Positions 1-5,507 of a DNA stretch of 6,920 bases are shown here, in pieces. Location of the stretch: positions 1-6,920 of the forward strand of contig JAFXOC010000517.1 of assembly GCA_017529085.1 (NCBI GenBank), read 5' to 3'. Each line of letters opens with the position of its first letter. Position 1 is the first letter of the stretch. This DNA comes from Selenomonadaceae bacterium (lineage in GTDB: Bacteria; Bacillota; Negativicutes; Selenomonadales; Selenomonadaceae). The notes beneath the pieces were generated by a model. It saw only the letters and a program-made list of their open reading frames with translations. It ran no database searches and had not been told where the DNA came from. Both the position numbers and the translations under genes were made by a program.

Positions 1-117
1 ATTTAATTCGTTGTTAATTTTTTCTTGAGCTTCAGGGCGATTCTCGGCTTCAATAGAGAAACTTTTATTAAAGGCTATGCTTATATTGAAATTATATTTT
101 CCCACATAATCACCCAT
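1..117 (-). CDS. Small protein of unknown function, 3' end outside window
   Basis: An ATG at 117-115 opens a frame that stays open for 39 codons to the window edge and begins MGDYVGKYNFNISIAF. The ATG lies inside the last codons of the upstream zinc-ribbon ORF (ATGGGTGA, 8-nt overlap with its TGA), the tight packing seen elsewhere in this operon. The visible part looks like a beta strand followed by a helix (FSIEAENRPEAQEKINNEL), a pattern common in small phage proteins whose strand carries 'EAE' before an alanine- and lysine-rich helix. I do not recognise a named family. The ribosome binding site is weak (AAAGAAAAG), so translation is probably coupled to the gene before it. Reality of the gene is likely; function unknown. 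Confidence 0.55.
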   Translation of the reverse strand, partial: MGDYVGKYNFNISIAFNKSFSIEAENRPEAQEKINNELN

Positions 118-308
118 TTCTTTTCTTTAAACATTTAGGACAAAGTGTTCCTTCTTCCGGATGATGAATCCAACCGGCTTTCCGAATTTTACTTTGAAGT
201 TGACGAATAATCCCCGGCGCATAACCCCCGCCATATAATTCTGTTCCGCAACCTTGACAAATAACAGAAATATCAATTATAGCGGGGGGATATTTTTTTT
301 TTCGTCAT
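110..308 (-). pseudogene. Small zinc-ribbon protein, frame broken at an A10 run next to its start
   Basis: The frame ending at TGA 112-110 encodes a convincing small zinc ribbon: a CxxC pair (VICQGCGTELYGGGY), a helix (IIRQLQSKIRKAGW), then a second CxxC (LCPKCLKKRNG). Upstream, an ATG at 308-306 overlaps the parB stop as ATGA, the ideal coupled start. Between them lies a run of ten A (302-293 on the coding strand). With nine A the product would be MTKKKYPPAIIDISVIC... of 65 residues; with the ten shown, the ATG frame stops after about 11 codons, and the zinc-ribbon frame contains no ATG, GTG or TTG of its own. It is therefore a frameshifted gene, a gene using slippage on the A run, or a homopolymer error in the sequence. 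The four cysteines would bind zinc; partner and role are unknown. Confidence 0.6.
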
Positions 309-1582
309 TTTCCTTCGTTTTTCAATGCGGCTAGATTAAACATTGCGACTGCTGATCTTATGCCCCATTGCGCCGATTGCACGGGATCGACTCCATCTAA
401 TTCGTTCTTCATGTATTCGGCTTCATCACATATTGTTTGGTATGCGATAAGTTGGGATTTTTTAAACCATTCTTCCGCTTCTTTTTGCGGATCGTCAGGC
501 TCTTCTTTTGGGGCCGCCGGTAATTCCGATTTAATACGCTCTTTAAAACTTTTCTCGGCGGGTATTACTTGCTCTTCACGCCGATTTTGAGGATGGTTTG
601 ACGAATTTGAATCCGAAGCGGAATTTGGAGCTTCGTTATCCGGAGATGTCCATGTTTCGCCTTTGTTTTCTTCTTGAGATTGATTTTCGACGTTTTGGTT
701 TTTTAAGTCTTTTAAATCCGTATTGTCGCTATCGTCCTCGTCCTCATCCTCGTCTGTTTCTTCCTCTTCTTCGTCCTCGTCCTCTTCCTCAATATCATCG
801 TAAAGTTTACTGTTTCGGCGTTTACGCTCGTCTTTTATGGCTTTTATGCTGTTGTCCAAATTGCCGGAGCGAATAGCTTCTATCATGCTGTCTTGTTCTT
901 CCGCAGGTAAAGTAGCCATTTCAAACGCTGCCGATTCGCTGATTAAACCTTCGTTTACCGCTTGTCTGACGCTATCGGTTAATTTATCCACACTTTGTAA
1001 TCTGTGTAGTTGAGTTTGGCTCATGGAGAGAATTTCTCCTGCGAAAAATTCCCTATATGCGCCTTTGAAACCGCTTTTTTTCTTTTCAGCGTAAATTGCT
1101 TCCGCTAAAGGTTCTAATATGCGAATTTCTTCTCGCTGCTCTTCCAAGGTTCTGGCATCGCGCTGTCCGCGATTTGCGGCAATCAGCATAAATAGTCCCA
1201 TATCCTCGGCGGAGAAATTGACGATTTCGCCATCTTCTTTTTCAACCGAGAATGGTTGCGGATCTTGTACGATACAGGGAACTTCCGATGGAAAGTTTTC
1301 GCTTTCAACCAAAGTAGCTATTGCGGCTCTTCGTCTGTGACCCGATAAAATGGTGTAGTTGCCGTCCTCTCTTTCGACAACAGTCAACGGCTCTATGTAT
1401 TTTGATGTGGAAATCAATCCCGCTAACTTGTCAATATCCCGTAAGCCGTAAAAATTCTTTTCATGCGGTATCAATTTTTCAAGCGGGATATACACTATGT
1501 TATTTTTGCCGGGATGTTCCTTTCCAGCCATTTTAGTAGCGTTGTTGACAAAAGATGCAAGTCCTCCTAATTGTTCAGCCAT
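305..1582 (-). CDS. parB: ParB-family partition protein
   Basis: This 425-residue protein has ParB architecture. Residues about 28-115 form the ParB/Srx N-terminal domain (VYIPLEKLIPHEKNFY, then LSGHRRRAA at 79-87, the position of the nucleotide-contacting GERR-type motif of ParB CTPases). Residues about 175-225 hold the central helix-turn-helix region (SMSQTQLHRLQSVDKL). An extraordinary acidic stretch follows at about 262-289, then a Ser/Asn/Gln/Glu-rich linker to about 340 and a helical C-terminal segment (about 365-420), probably for dimerisation. Start: AAGGAGGG inside the end of parA and only a 4-nt gap, so the pair is co-transcribed and probably coupled. Known role of the family: bind a centromere, spread, and stimulate the ParA ATPase. 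At 425 aa it is longer than typical ParB (about 280-300), the excess being the linker. ParB-like regulators without a partition role exist, but the adjacent ParA makes partition the best call. Confidence 0.88.
   Translation of the reverse strand: MAEQLGGLASFVNNATKMAGKEHPGKNNIVYIPLEKLIPHEKNFYGLRDIDKLAGLISTSKYIEPLTVVEREDGNYTILSGHRRRAAIATLVESENFPSEVPCIVQDPQPFSVEKEDGEIVNFSAEDMGLFMLIAANRGQRDARTLEEQREEIRILEPLAEAIYAEKKKSGFKGAYREFFAGEILSMSQTQLHRLQSVDKLTDSVRQAVNEGLISESAAFEMATLPAEEQDSMIEAIRSGNLDNSIKAIKDERKRRNSKLYDDIEEEDEDEEEEETDEDEDEDDSDNTDLKDLKNQNVENQSQEENKGETWTSPDNEAPNSASDSNSSNHPQNRREEQVIPAEKSFKERIKSELPAAPKEEPDDPQKEAEEWFKKSQLIAYQTICDEAEYMKNELDGVDPVQSAQWGIRSAVAMFNLAALKNEGK
728..800 (-). repeat. Trinucleotide-rich GAN stretch encoding the acidic linker of ParB
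   Basis: On the coding strand this is an imperfect run of GAC, GAG, GAA and GAT triplets giving an almost pure Asp/Glu segment (about residues 262-289). It is a low-complexity codon repeat likely to vary in length between relatives. Directly seen; any effect on ParB is inference. Confidence 0.7.
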
Positions 1583-1586
1583 GAGT

Positions 1587-2381
1587 TTAGCCCTCCTTAA
1601 TTACACTTTCAATAACCCTTTTCAAATCCTTGGCAAAAGCGCTGTTTGACGAGAGTTCATAAATACTCTTTTGGTGATTTATACACTCGTTCAAACGCTT
1701 TCTTGTCATTCGCCCCGCTCTGATTGTCGGGAATAATTTATATTTATCTTTCAATTCATCCATGATCTCATAGGTATCTGCTGTGGATGTAAATTGATTT
1801 ATGATAACGCCTTTAACTTTTGCGGAAATATTTAAAAGCTGATTATAGTTGGATAATTCCCTCTCCAGTTGTTTAACGCCGTCAACGCTGTATTTGTTCG
1901 GCAATGTTACGGCAATTATATCGTCAGCTAAGACTATCCCGTTAAGCACCGAAATGTTCGAATCCGGCGGATTGTCTATTATACAAATATCGTAATTTTC
2001 CGCAACGCCTTTAAGCGCATTGAACAAGATGTTGTCTTGCCGTCCTTGTCGATTGGTAAGTAAAGCGAGATTAACGGTAAGCAAATCCGAATTTGCCGCT
2101 ATCAAATCAATATTTTTATAACGGGTTTTTTGGATAACTTCTTCCGCCGACATGGGGTTTATCGCCATAACTTGAACAGCGTCAGTACCTTGGCAAAGAA
2201 TGTTGGCAATCGTGCCTTTGTCCGGATCTGCGCCAAACCACGATGAAGCGTTTCCCTGCTTGTCAAGGTCGATAAACAGGGTTTTTACTCCGTATTTTTC
2301 CCCGAAAAGGTATGCGGCATTTGTGGAACAGGTCGTTTTACCCACACCGCCCTTCCAGTTGATAAAAGCTATAGTTCTCAT
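1587..2381 (-). CDS. parA: ParA-family partition ATPase
   Basis: A 264-residue, Soj/MinD-like ATPase complete from N- to C-terminus. The deviant Walker A box with its signature lysine is KGGVGKT at residues 10-16, the switch I/A' motif is FIDLDKQGN at 36-44, and Walker B is IIDNPPD at 134-140. It starts directly with the ATPase fold, so it belongs to the short ParA type without an N-terminal DNA-binding domain; such ParAs usually leave autoregulation to ParB. ParA binds the nucleoid non-specifically in its ATP form and moves ParB-bound DNA. It precedes parB by 4 nt, with the parB ribosome binding site inside its last codons. Its own site is AAAGGATG, 6 nt before the ATG. The upstream 60 bp are very AT-rich and may carry a promoter. 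Confidence in the family is very high; the role as plasmid or prophage partition follows from context. Confidence 0.95.
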   Translation of the reverse strand: MRTIAFINWKGGVGKTTCSTNAAYLFGEKYGVKTLFIDLDKQGNASSWFGADPDKGTIANILCQGTDAVQVMAINPMSAEEVIQKTRYKNIDLIAANSDLLTVNLALLTNRQGRQDNILFNALKGVAENYDICIIDNPPDSNISVLNGIVLADDIIAVTLPNKYSVDGVKQLERELSNYNQLLNISAKVKGVIINQFTSTADTYEIMDELKDKYKLFPTIRAGRMTRKRLNECINHQKSIYELSSNSAFAKDLKRVIESVIKEG

Positions 2382-2405
2382 AGTATCATCCTTTCGTTTA
2401 AAAAA

Positions 2406-2440
2406 AATGTAAAATAAAAAATTATATAATATATGCCAAA
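2406..2440 (-). promoter_or_regulatory. Possible parAB promoter region
   Basis: The 60-bp gap before parA is almost all A and T and contains a perfect 10-bp palindrome ATTATATAAT (2421-2430) that includes a TATAAT-like -10 on the minus strand. No good -35 is found 16-18 bp upstream (CATCTT at best). It could be a weak internal promoter or an operator; transcription may simply read through from the gene before. Confidence 0.25.
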
Positions 2441-2441
2441 T

Positions 2442-3038
2442 TTAAGATGATAAAGTTTCTGTATCGGACAGAAAATCTTTCAAGAAATTTGACATATTGA
2501 TAAGCGATTGAAGAAGTTTATCACAGCGTACATCAGTCATCCCTTGAACCGTATCAAGGGAAATAATCATGCTGGATATTTCCTCGGCTTTATTTTTTAT
2601 GCTGCGAAGTTTCGGCTGGTACAGCAAAATTCCTCCGGATTGAATGGATATGAGATTGTGCAAATGCACCCTAACTCCGTCTAAGTGCTTTATTAGGCGA
2701 ATAATCTCGTCTGTTGTTTCTTTTGAAAAATTGCTTACGGACGCTTCGCTTGCAATCTTCTTTATACGGCTTTTGCTATCCGTGATATATTGCTCTACAA
2801 GGCGTTCCAGCGTGGTTATTGAGCCGAACTCAATCAAGTTTCGGTATGATTGATTCTGTTCCAAAAGTATTTGGCATCTGCGTTGTAATTGTTCATAATC
2901 CCGTGGAGGAACTATTTTTTCTACAATGACCTTCTGAACCTTTCGCCCCTCGTAAATCTCATGTTTTAATCGCTCGTTTTCTTCCCTTAGCGATTCAACT
3001 TCGGATTTTTCCGAAAGAGTTTTTTCTGCTTCTTCCAT
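2442..3038 (-). CDS. Coiled-coil protein of unknown function upstream of parA
   Basis: A 198-residue, fully soluble, mainly helical protein. Residues about 8-35 form a charged coiled coil (EVESLREENERLKHEI), followed by VIVEKIVPPRDYEQLQ at about 37-52, a phrase I associate with phage and mobile-element proteins of Bacillota that join coiled coils, although I cannot name the family. The rest is alternating amphipathic helices ending in a long helix. The start is secure: AAGGAGG lies 6 nt before the ATG. It has its own upstream control region (3039-3135) and leads into parA after 60 bp, so it is probably the first gene of a partition transcript. A role as a DNA-bridging or adaptor partner of ParAB is possible but only inferred from position. 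No enzyme motif is visible. Confidence 0.8.
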   Translation of the reverse strand: MEEAEKTLSEKSEVESLREENERLKHEIYEGRKVQKVIVEKIVPPRDYEQLQRRCQILLEQNQSYRNLIEFGSITTLERLVEQYITDSKSRIKKIASEASVSNFSKETTDEIIRLIKHLDGVRVHLHNLISIQSGGILLYQPKLRSIKNKAEEISSMIISLDTVQGMTDVRCDKLLQSLINMSNFLKDFLSDTETLSS

Positions 3039-3065
3039 AGCTTTCCTCCTTGGATTTTATTGCTT

Positions 3066-3092
3066 AGTATAGTGAAAATAGGTGGTGGTAAA
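3066..3092 (-). promoter_or_regulatory. Candidate leftward promoter for the coiled-coil/parAB transcript
   Basis: On the minus strand, TATACT (3071-3066) fits a -10 box. TTTACC lies 15 bp upstream (3092-3087), or GGTTTA at 17 bp; both are weak -35 matches. The small dyad TGGT-TT-ACCA (3095-3086) overlaps the -35 and could be an operator. Transcripts would start near 3060 and reach the AAGGAGG site of the 198-aa gene. Confidence 0.35.
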
Positions 3093-3137
3093 CCAGAATC
3101 GTTGCACTCGTAGTAGTCCGATTTGGACTACTTTTTT
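3077..3137 (+). ncRNA. Candidate short antisense RNA ending at an intrinsic terminator
   Basis: The plus strand carries TATAGT (3068-3073) and then, 38 nt further on, a textbook terminator hairpin and U-tract, with no plus-strand ORF between. Transcription from the -10 would give an RNA of about 55-60 nt complementary to the leader of the 198-aa gene and to the gap after the helicase loader. Short terminator-ended antisense RNAs next to replication or partition genes are known copy-number regulators in many plasmids. Against it: no convincing -35 is present (12-bp spacing to TTGGAT, or CTCCTT-like at 17). The call is inference. Confidence 0.3.
3112..3137 (+). terminator. Rho-independent terminator, plus-strand orientation
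   Basis: AGTAGTCC (3112-3119) pairs perfectly with GGACTACT (3125-3132) around a GATTT loop and is followed by a T-run to 3137. The T-run is only on the plus strand; read leftwards the hairpin is preceded by A's and followed by ACGAG, so it should not stop the operon mRNA. Its T-run overlaps the stop codon of the 200-aa gene. Confidence 0.6.
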
Positions 3138-3738
3138 ATATTACTTTGGATATTGCGTTGCGCCTTGTATTAAACATATAAGGTTTAGGATTGTTTAAGG
3201 ATTTGCCTAGTTGTTTGAGTTTTTCCACTATCGCATCAGGTAGACATGACAAAGCGTCTTTGTATTGCTGACGTGCTTTTTCTCCTTCCAAGACACCTTC
3301 ATAAATTCGCATAAATTGAGATCTTGCGATATTCATATCCCGTTCTTGTAGTAAGCAAAATTCCATAACACCGAATCGTTCTACGGCTACTTTTACAGCT
3401 TTATGCGAATACACCCATTCTTTATACACATGATTTTCCTTGGCGTTTCGCATAGCTTCCTGCCATGCTTCACTCGCTGTCGGCGCAGAGTTTTCTTGCA
3501 GAAAATCCCTTATTTTATCGCTTTCGCTTATAATTTCGCTTATTGTCGGGAAAAATTTTGATGTGCGAAGAATTTTTATCATGGCGGCGTGAATTTCTTC
3601 CAGCGATAGATTAGAGAGTGCCTTTGCGTAAATAACAAGACCTTTATTTGAAACCTTGTTTTGAGAAAAGGCTTCTAAATAGGGTTTTAGTGCAAGAATG
3701 ATTTCCTCTTGATGATATAATCGTTCTTTATCGTTCAT
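3136..3738 (-). CDS. Phage-type helicase loader, G39P-like
   Basis: A 200-residue helical protein. The stretch about 34-70 (LVIYAKALSNLSLEEIH, then LRTSKFFPTISEI) is the hallmark of a family of short phage and prophage proteins that resemble the N-terminal region of SPP1 G39P and other DnaB-helicase loaders ('loader and inhibitor of G40P' type). The following 130 residues are helical and less conserved. Family function: bind the replicative helicase and, with the origin-binding organiser, deliver it to melted DNA. The position fits exactly: its ATG overlaps the stop of the DnaD-like organiser as ATGA (3738-3735), so the two are translationally coupled. No Walker A motif is present, so it is not a DnaC/DnaI-type ATPase loader. 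The exact family assignment rests on recalled motif similarity; the replication role is strengthened by context. Confidence 0.68.
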   Translation of the reverse strand: MNDKERLYHQEEIILALKPYLEAFSQNKVSNKGLVIYAKALSNLSLEEIHAAMIKILRTSKFFPTISEIISESDKIRDFLQENSAPTASEAWQEAMRNAKENHVYKEWVYSHKAVKVAVERFGVMEFCLLQERDMNIARSQFMRIYEGVLEGEKARQQYKDALSCLPDAIVEKLKQLGKSLNNPKPYMFNTRRNAISKVI

Positions 3739-4784
3739 ACCGCTATCATCTTTTCTTCTTCGTGCATTGAATACAAAAGCTCTATAGCTTTTTCCACTTT
3801 TACATCTGTATCGGTTAAAGAAATGTTTGACGAATTACGATAATCAGGATTATAAGTTTTGGTCGGAGAATAGGCTTTGTTCTTCTTGCGACTGTCGCTT
3901 TGAAAACCTTCTTTTGCCCATCTCTTTAAGATTGCCACAGGATACATTATGTTTTTCACATTGCGTTTTGCCGTATCTTCAAAAGCGGCTACGCACCATT
4001 TATAACCGTATGTTTTCAAAAGTTCTTCGAGAGTATTTTTCTCAACATCGTTTATTACCGGATGAATATTGCGTGAAAAATATGTGAGAATTTCATCAAA
4101 TTTGGATTCGGAATCTTTTTCTTCGCGCGCGCGATCCACCTCCACCTCAATATTTAAGTTTTCAGTTATAAGGGTAGAGGAATCAAGGGAAGAGGATTCA
4201 GCAGGATCGGTCTGGTGCAAATATGGTGCTTGTACCGTACTTATTTCACATTCGGTATTATTACTGATTTCTTGCGGGTTTGGAGCTATTTGACATAATT
4301 GCTCAAAATTTTCTTCCATAGTTTTTTCATAATCTTCCATAGAACTATCTGCGAAATTTTCTACGGTCGGATTTTCAAAAATTCGCGTTCTATCATCGAA
4401 TAAAGATGGCTGTATATCCTCTTTTTTAATTTCCGAGATATTTTCACCGTATGCCAAAAGTTCCGATGCTTTTTCTTTCACATGAGGATTTTGATGTTTC
4501 TTAAAGTTTATAACTTGTATGATGTTCACATCGTCCCCGGATGTTTTTTTCCCTTGGTAACGATTTATAAATCCCCATTTTTGCAATTCATTAAGGAGAA
4601 ATTCTATATCGCAGTTATCGTAAGGAAATATCTGCCCTTTGATGCGTTTGGGGCGATCCTCAAGCCGTCCTTCCCGATCCGCTATCGTCCACAATCCGAT
4701 AAAAAGTAATCTTCCCATCGGTTCGATTTCCGCCAGATCATCATTGATGAAGAATCCGGGTTTGATATTTCTTGCTCTAGCCAT
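3735..4784 (-). CDS. DnaD-like phage replisome organiser / replication initiation protein
   Basis: I place the start at ATG 4784, giving 349 residues, because AAGGGAGG sits 8 nt before it and the protein then begins MARARNIKPGFF, the usual start of this family. An in-frame ATG at 4811 would bury that ribosome site in coding sequence. Residues 1 to about 105 are a winged-helix domain typical of phage replisome organisers (RLLFIGLWTIADREGRLED, PKRIKGQIFPYDN). About 115-225 is an acidic, Ser/Asn/Glu-rich linker. About 229-294 is a DnaD/DnaB-type C-terminal domain (YGYKWCVAAFEDTAKRNV, then YPVAILKRWAKEGF). Such proteins bind the phage or plasmid origin, often within their own gene, and recruit the helicase-loader complex. 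It is followed by the loader with an ATGA overlap. A CG-alternating decamer lies at 4124-4133. I saw no clear iterons, so the origin is not located. Confidence 0.85.
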   Translation of the reverse strand: MARARNIKPGFFINDDLAEIEPMGRLLFIGLWTIADREGRLEDRPKRIKGQIFPYDNCDIEFLLNELQKWGFINRYQGKKTSGDDVNIIQVINFKKHQNPHVKEKASELLAYGENISEIKKEDIQPSLFDDRTRIFENPTVENFADSSMEDYEKTMEENFEQLCQIAPNPQEISNNTECEISTVQAPYLHQTDPAESSSLDSSTLITENLNIEVEVDRAREEKDSESKFDEILTYFSRNIHPVINDVEKNTLEELLKTYGYKWCVAAFEDTAKRNVKNIMYPVAILKRWAKEGFQSDSRKKNKAYSPTKTYNPDYRNSSNISLTDTDVKVEKAIELLYSMHEEEKMIAV

Positions 4785-4815
4785 GACAAATTCCTCCCTT
4801 AACCAACACAAAAAT

Positions 4816-5025
4816 TTACTTTACCAGTCTAAAAGAATCTATGCCCCAGATTAACCTGAAACTTGAACCGTTTTGCCAGTCAACGATGATTGTTTCATCG
4901 TGTATGCCCCGTACCTTTCCTATAGTCCCCGCAGGTGGAGAGGTCGGGTCGCTTTTTGACAATAATTCTATTTGCGCTCCTATCGGATATTTTTTTTGAA
5001 GTCTTTTCAAAATTTTCTTTTCCAA
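4816..5025 (-). CDS. DUF4314 family protein
   Basis: A 69-residue protein matching the small DUF4314 family: a basic N-terminal helix, then YPIGAQIELLSKSDP, PPAGTIGKVRGIHDE, IIVDWQNGSSFRLIWGIDSF. This glycine-rich beta pattern looks like a small SH3-like barrel. The family is common in phages and integrative elements of Bacillota; its function is unknown to me. The start is TTG (5025-5023), chosen because AAAGGTGG lies 7 nt upstream and the resulting length matches the family. It precedes the replisome organiser by 31 nt and is probably on the same transcript. Its leader contains the compound inverted repeat and the GG array, so its translation could be affected by those structures. Confidence 0.85.
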   Translation of the reverse strand: MEKKILKRLQKKYPIGAQIELLSKSDPTSPPAGTIGKVRGIHDETIIVDWQNGSSFRLIWGIDSFRLVK

Positions 5026-5057
5026 GAATAAACCACCTTTGCTCTTTAAAAATTATC

Positions 5058-5109
5058 TTTTACGCTAAGTTTCGTATCAATACGCATAATCATAACTTAA
5101 AGCGTAAAA
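5058..5109. repeat. Compound inverted repeat beside the pentanucleotide array
   Basis: TTTTACGCTAAGTT (5058-5071) is mirrored by AACTTA-AA-GCGTAAAA (5094-5109): 14 paired bases with a 2-nt AA bulge. Inside the loop lies a second dyad, CGTAT-CA-ATACG (5073-5084). No T-run follows on either strand, so it is a poor intrinsic terminator. It ends only a few bases from the first unit of the GG/CC array. Possible roles are a folded mRNA leader for the DUF4314 gene, a protein-binding or origin structure, or the end of an inserted element. Confidence 0.65.
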
Positions 5110-5112
5110 CCA

Positions 5113-5243
5113 TGCCAGCCTTACCATGCCTAACCTCGCCTGTCCATACCATGTCCCGCCCTGCCGTGCCAGCCTTGCCTTGCCACGCCAGACCTTGCCT
5201 GTCCAGATCGTGCCGTGCCAAACCCTGCCAGCCTTACCTCGCC
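5113..5243. repeat. Degenerate pentanucleotide array (CCNNN on plus, GGNNN on minus)
   Basis: CC dinucleotides recur every 5 bp from 5115 to 5242, about 27 positions, with only two off-register (near 5154 and 5208) and three 4-bp steps. Each 4-bp step falls in the same decamer, TGCCAGCCTT (5113, 5167 and 5226; spacings 54 and 59 bp), so a longer unit is superimposed on the 5-bp one. The array is far more GC-rich than its AT-rich surroundings. All three minus frames are nearly free of stops (products rich in W, G, R, K), but I do not think it encodes protein: the period is 5, not 3, and no ribosome site precedes those frames. The minus strand fits a two-tetrad G-quadruplex pattern (GG-N3 repeated). 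Confidence 0.85.
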
Positions 5244-5359
5244 AGACTTTCGCTCCAAGCATGACATATCAAAGGCGATGTGCCGACAATTCTCAAATCA
5301 TACTCCTTAATGACAAGGGGGAGAATGTTTAGTTTTTCTTCGTCTTTCTTTTTTGCCAT
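5234..5359 (-). pseudogene. Truncated phage-type gene, N-terminal 41 codons, ending inside the array
   Basis: ATG at 5359-5357 with AGAGAGGA 6 nt upstream (5373-5366) opens a frame beginning MAKKKDEEKLNILPLV and continuing EYDLRIVGTSPLICHAWSE. That second phrase matches the N-terminus of a phage protein family I remember as starting with '(L/V)G.(T/S)PLI.HAWSEKAK' and continuing well beyond it; I cannot name its function. Here the match stops directly after HAWSE, and within a few codons the sequence becomes the GG pentanucleotide array, where TAA (5236-5234) ends translation. I see no downstream continuation of the gene in any frame. It is best read as a gene whose 3' part was lost or replaced by the array. 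The translation signals are intact, so a 41-residue peptide may still be made. Confidence 0.6.
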
Positions 5360-5453
5360 GTTGAATCCTCTCTTTCATTGATTGTATCTTCTTGGAGAAT
5401 TGATTTCTCCATTGCCTTTGACGTAAGTCACCTATATTATATTTGGTTTCCAT
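5307..5453 (-). CDS. Small basic protein of unknown function
   Basis: ATG 5453-5451 lies 11 nt after AGGAG (5469-5465) and opens a 48-codon frame beginning METKYNIGDLRQRQWRNQF and continuing with KKIQSMKERI; a basic tail ends in HSPPCH. It overlaps the following truncated gene by 53 nt in another frame. The first 31 residues look like an authentic basic helical peptide. The last 17 are antisense-like low complexity and may exist only because the real protein once ended differently. The strong ribosome site and AT-rich leader favour expression. Family unknown; it might instead be a leader for the gene that follows. Confidence 0.4.
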   Translation of the reverse strand: METKYNIGDLRQRQWRNQFSKKIQSMKERIQHGKKERRRKTKHSPPCH

Positions 5454-5507
5454 ATTTTTAATTTCTCCTAAAAATTTAAAAAAATTTATATAACATATAA
5501 TACAAAC

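Noticed and set aside
3086..3095. TGGTAAACCA dyad as an independent hairpin
   Set aside because: It has only four base pairs around a 2-nt centre; it is mentioned only as part of the possible promoter and operator.
4124..4133. CG-alternating decamer in the organiser gene as a Z-DNA or regulatory site
   Set aside because: It is short and fully explained by the codons for Asp-Arg-Ala-Arg in the linker.
4784..4811. Upstream ATG adding MCWLREEFV to the replisome organiser
   Set aside because: The strong AAGGGAGG site would lie inside the coding sequence, and the family normally begins at MARARNIKP.
5077..5262. Minus-strand 61-codon ORF through the GG array (W/G/R/K-rich product)
   Set aside because: The array has period 5, so long open frames arise in all three phases; no ribosome site precedes its ATG, and the peptide is just the array translated. 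It also starts inside the truncated HAWSE-type gene.
4935..5332. Plus-strand ORFs across the array and the DUF4314 gene
   Set aside because: They are complements of real minus-strand genes plus the repeat; their Pro/Cys/Ala-rich content comes from the CC array, and no ribosome sites are seen.
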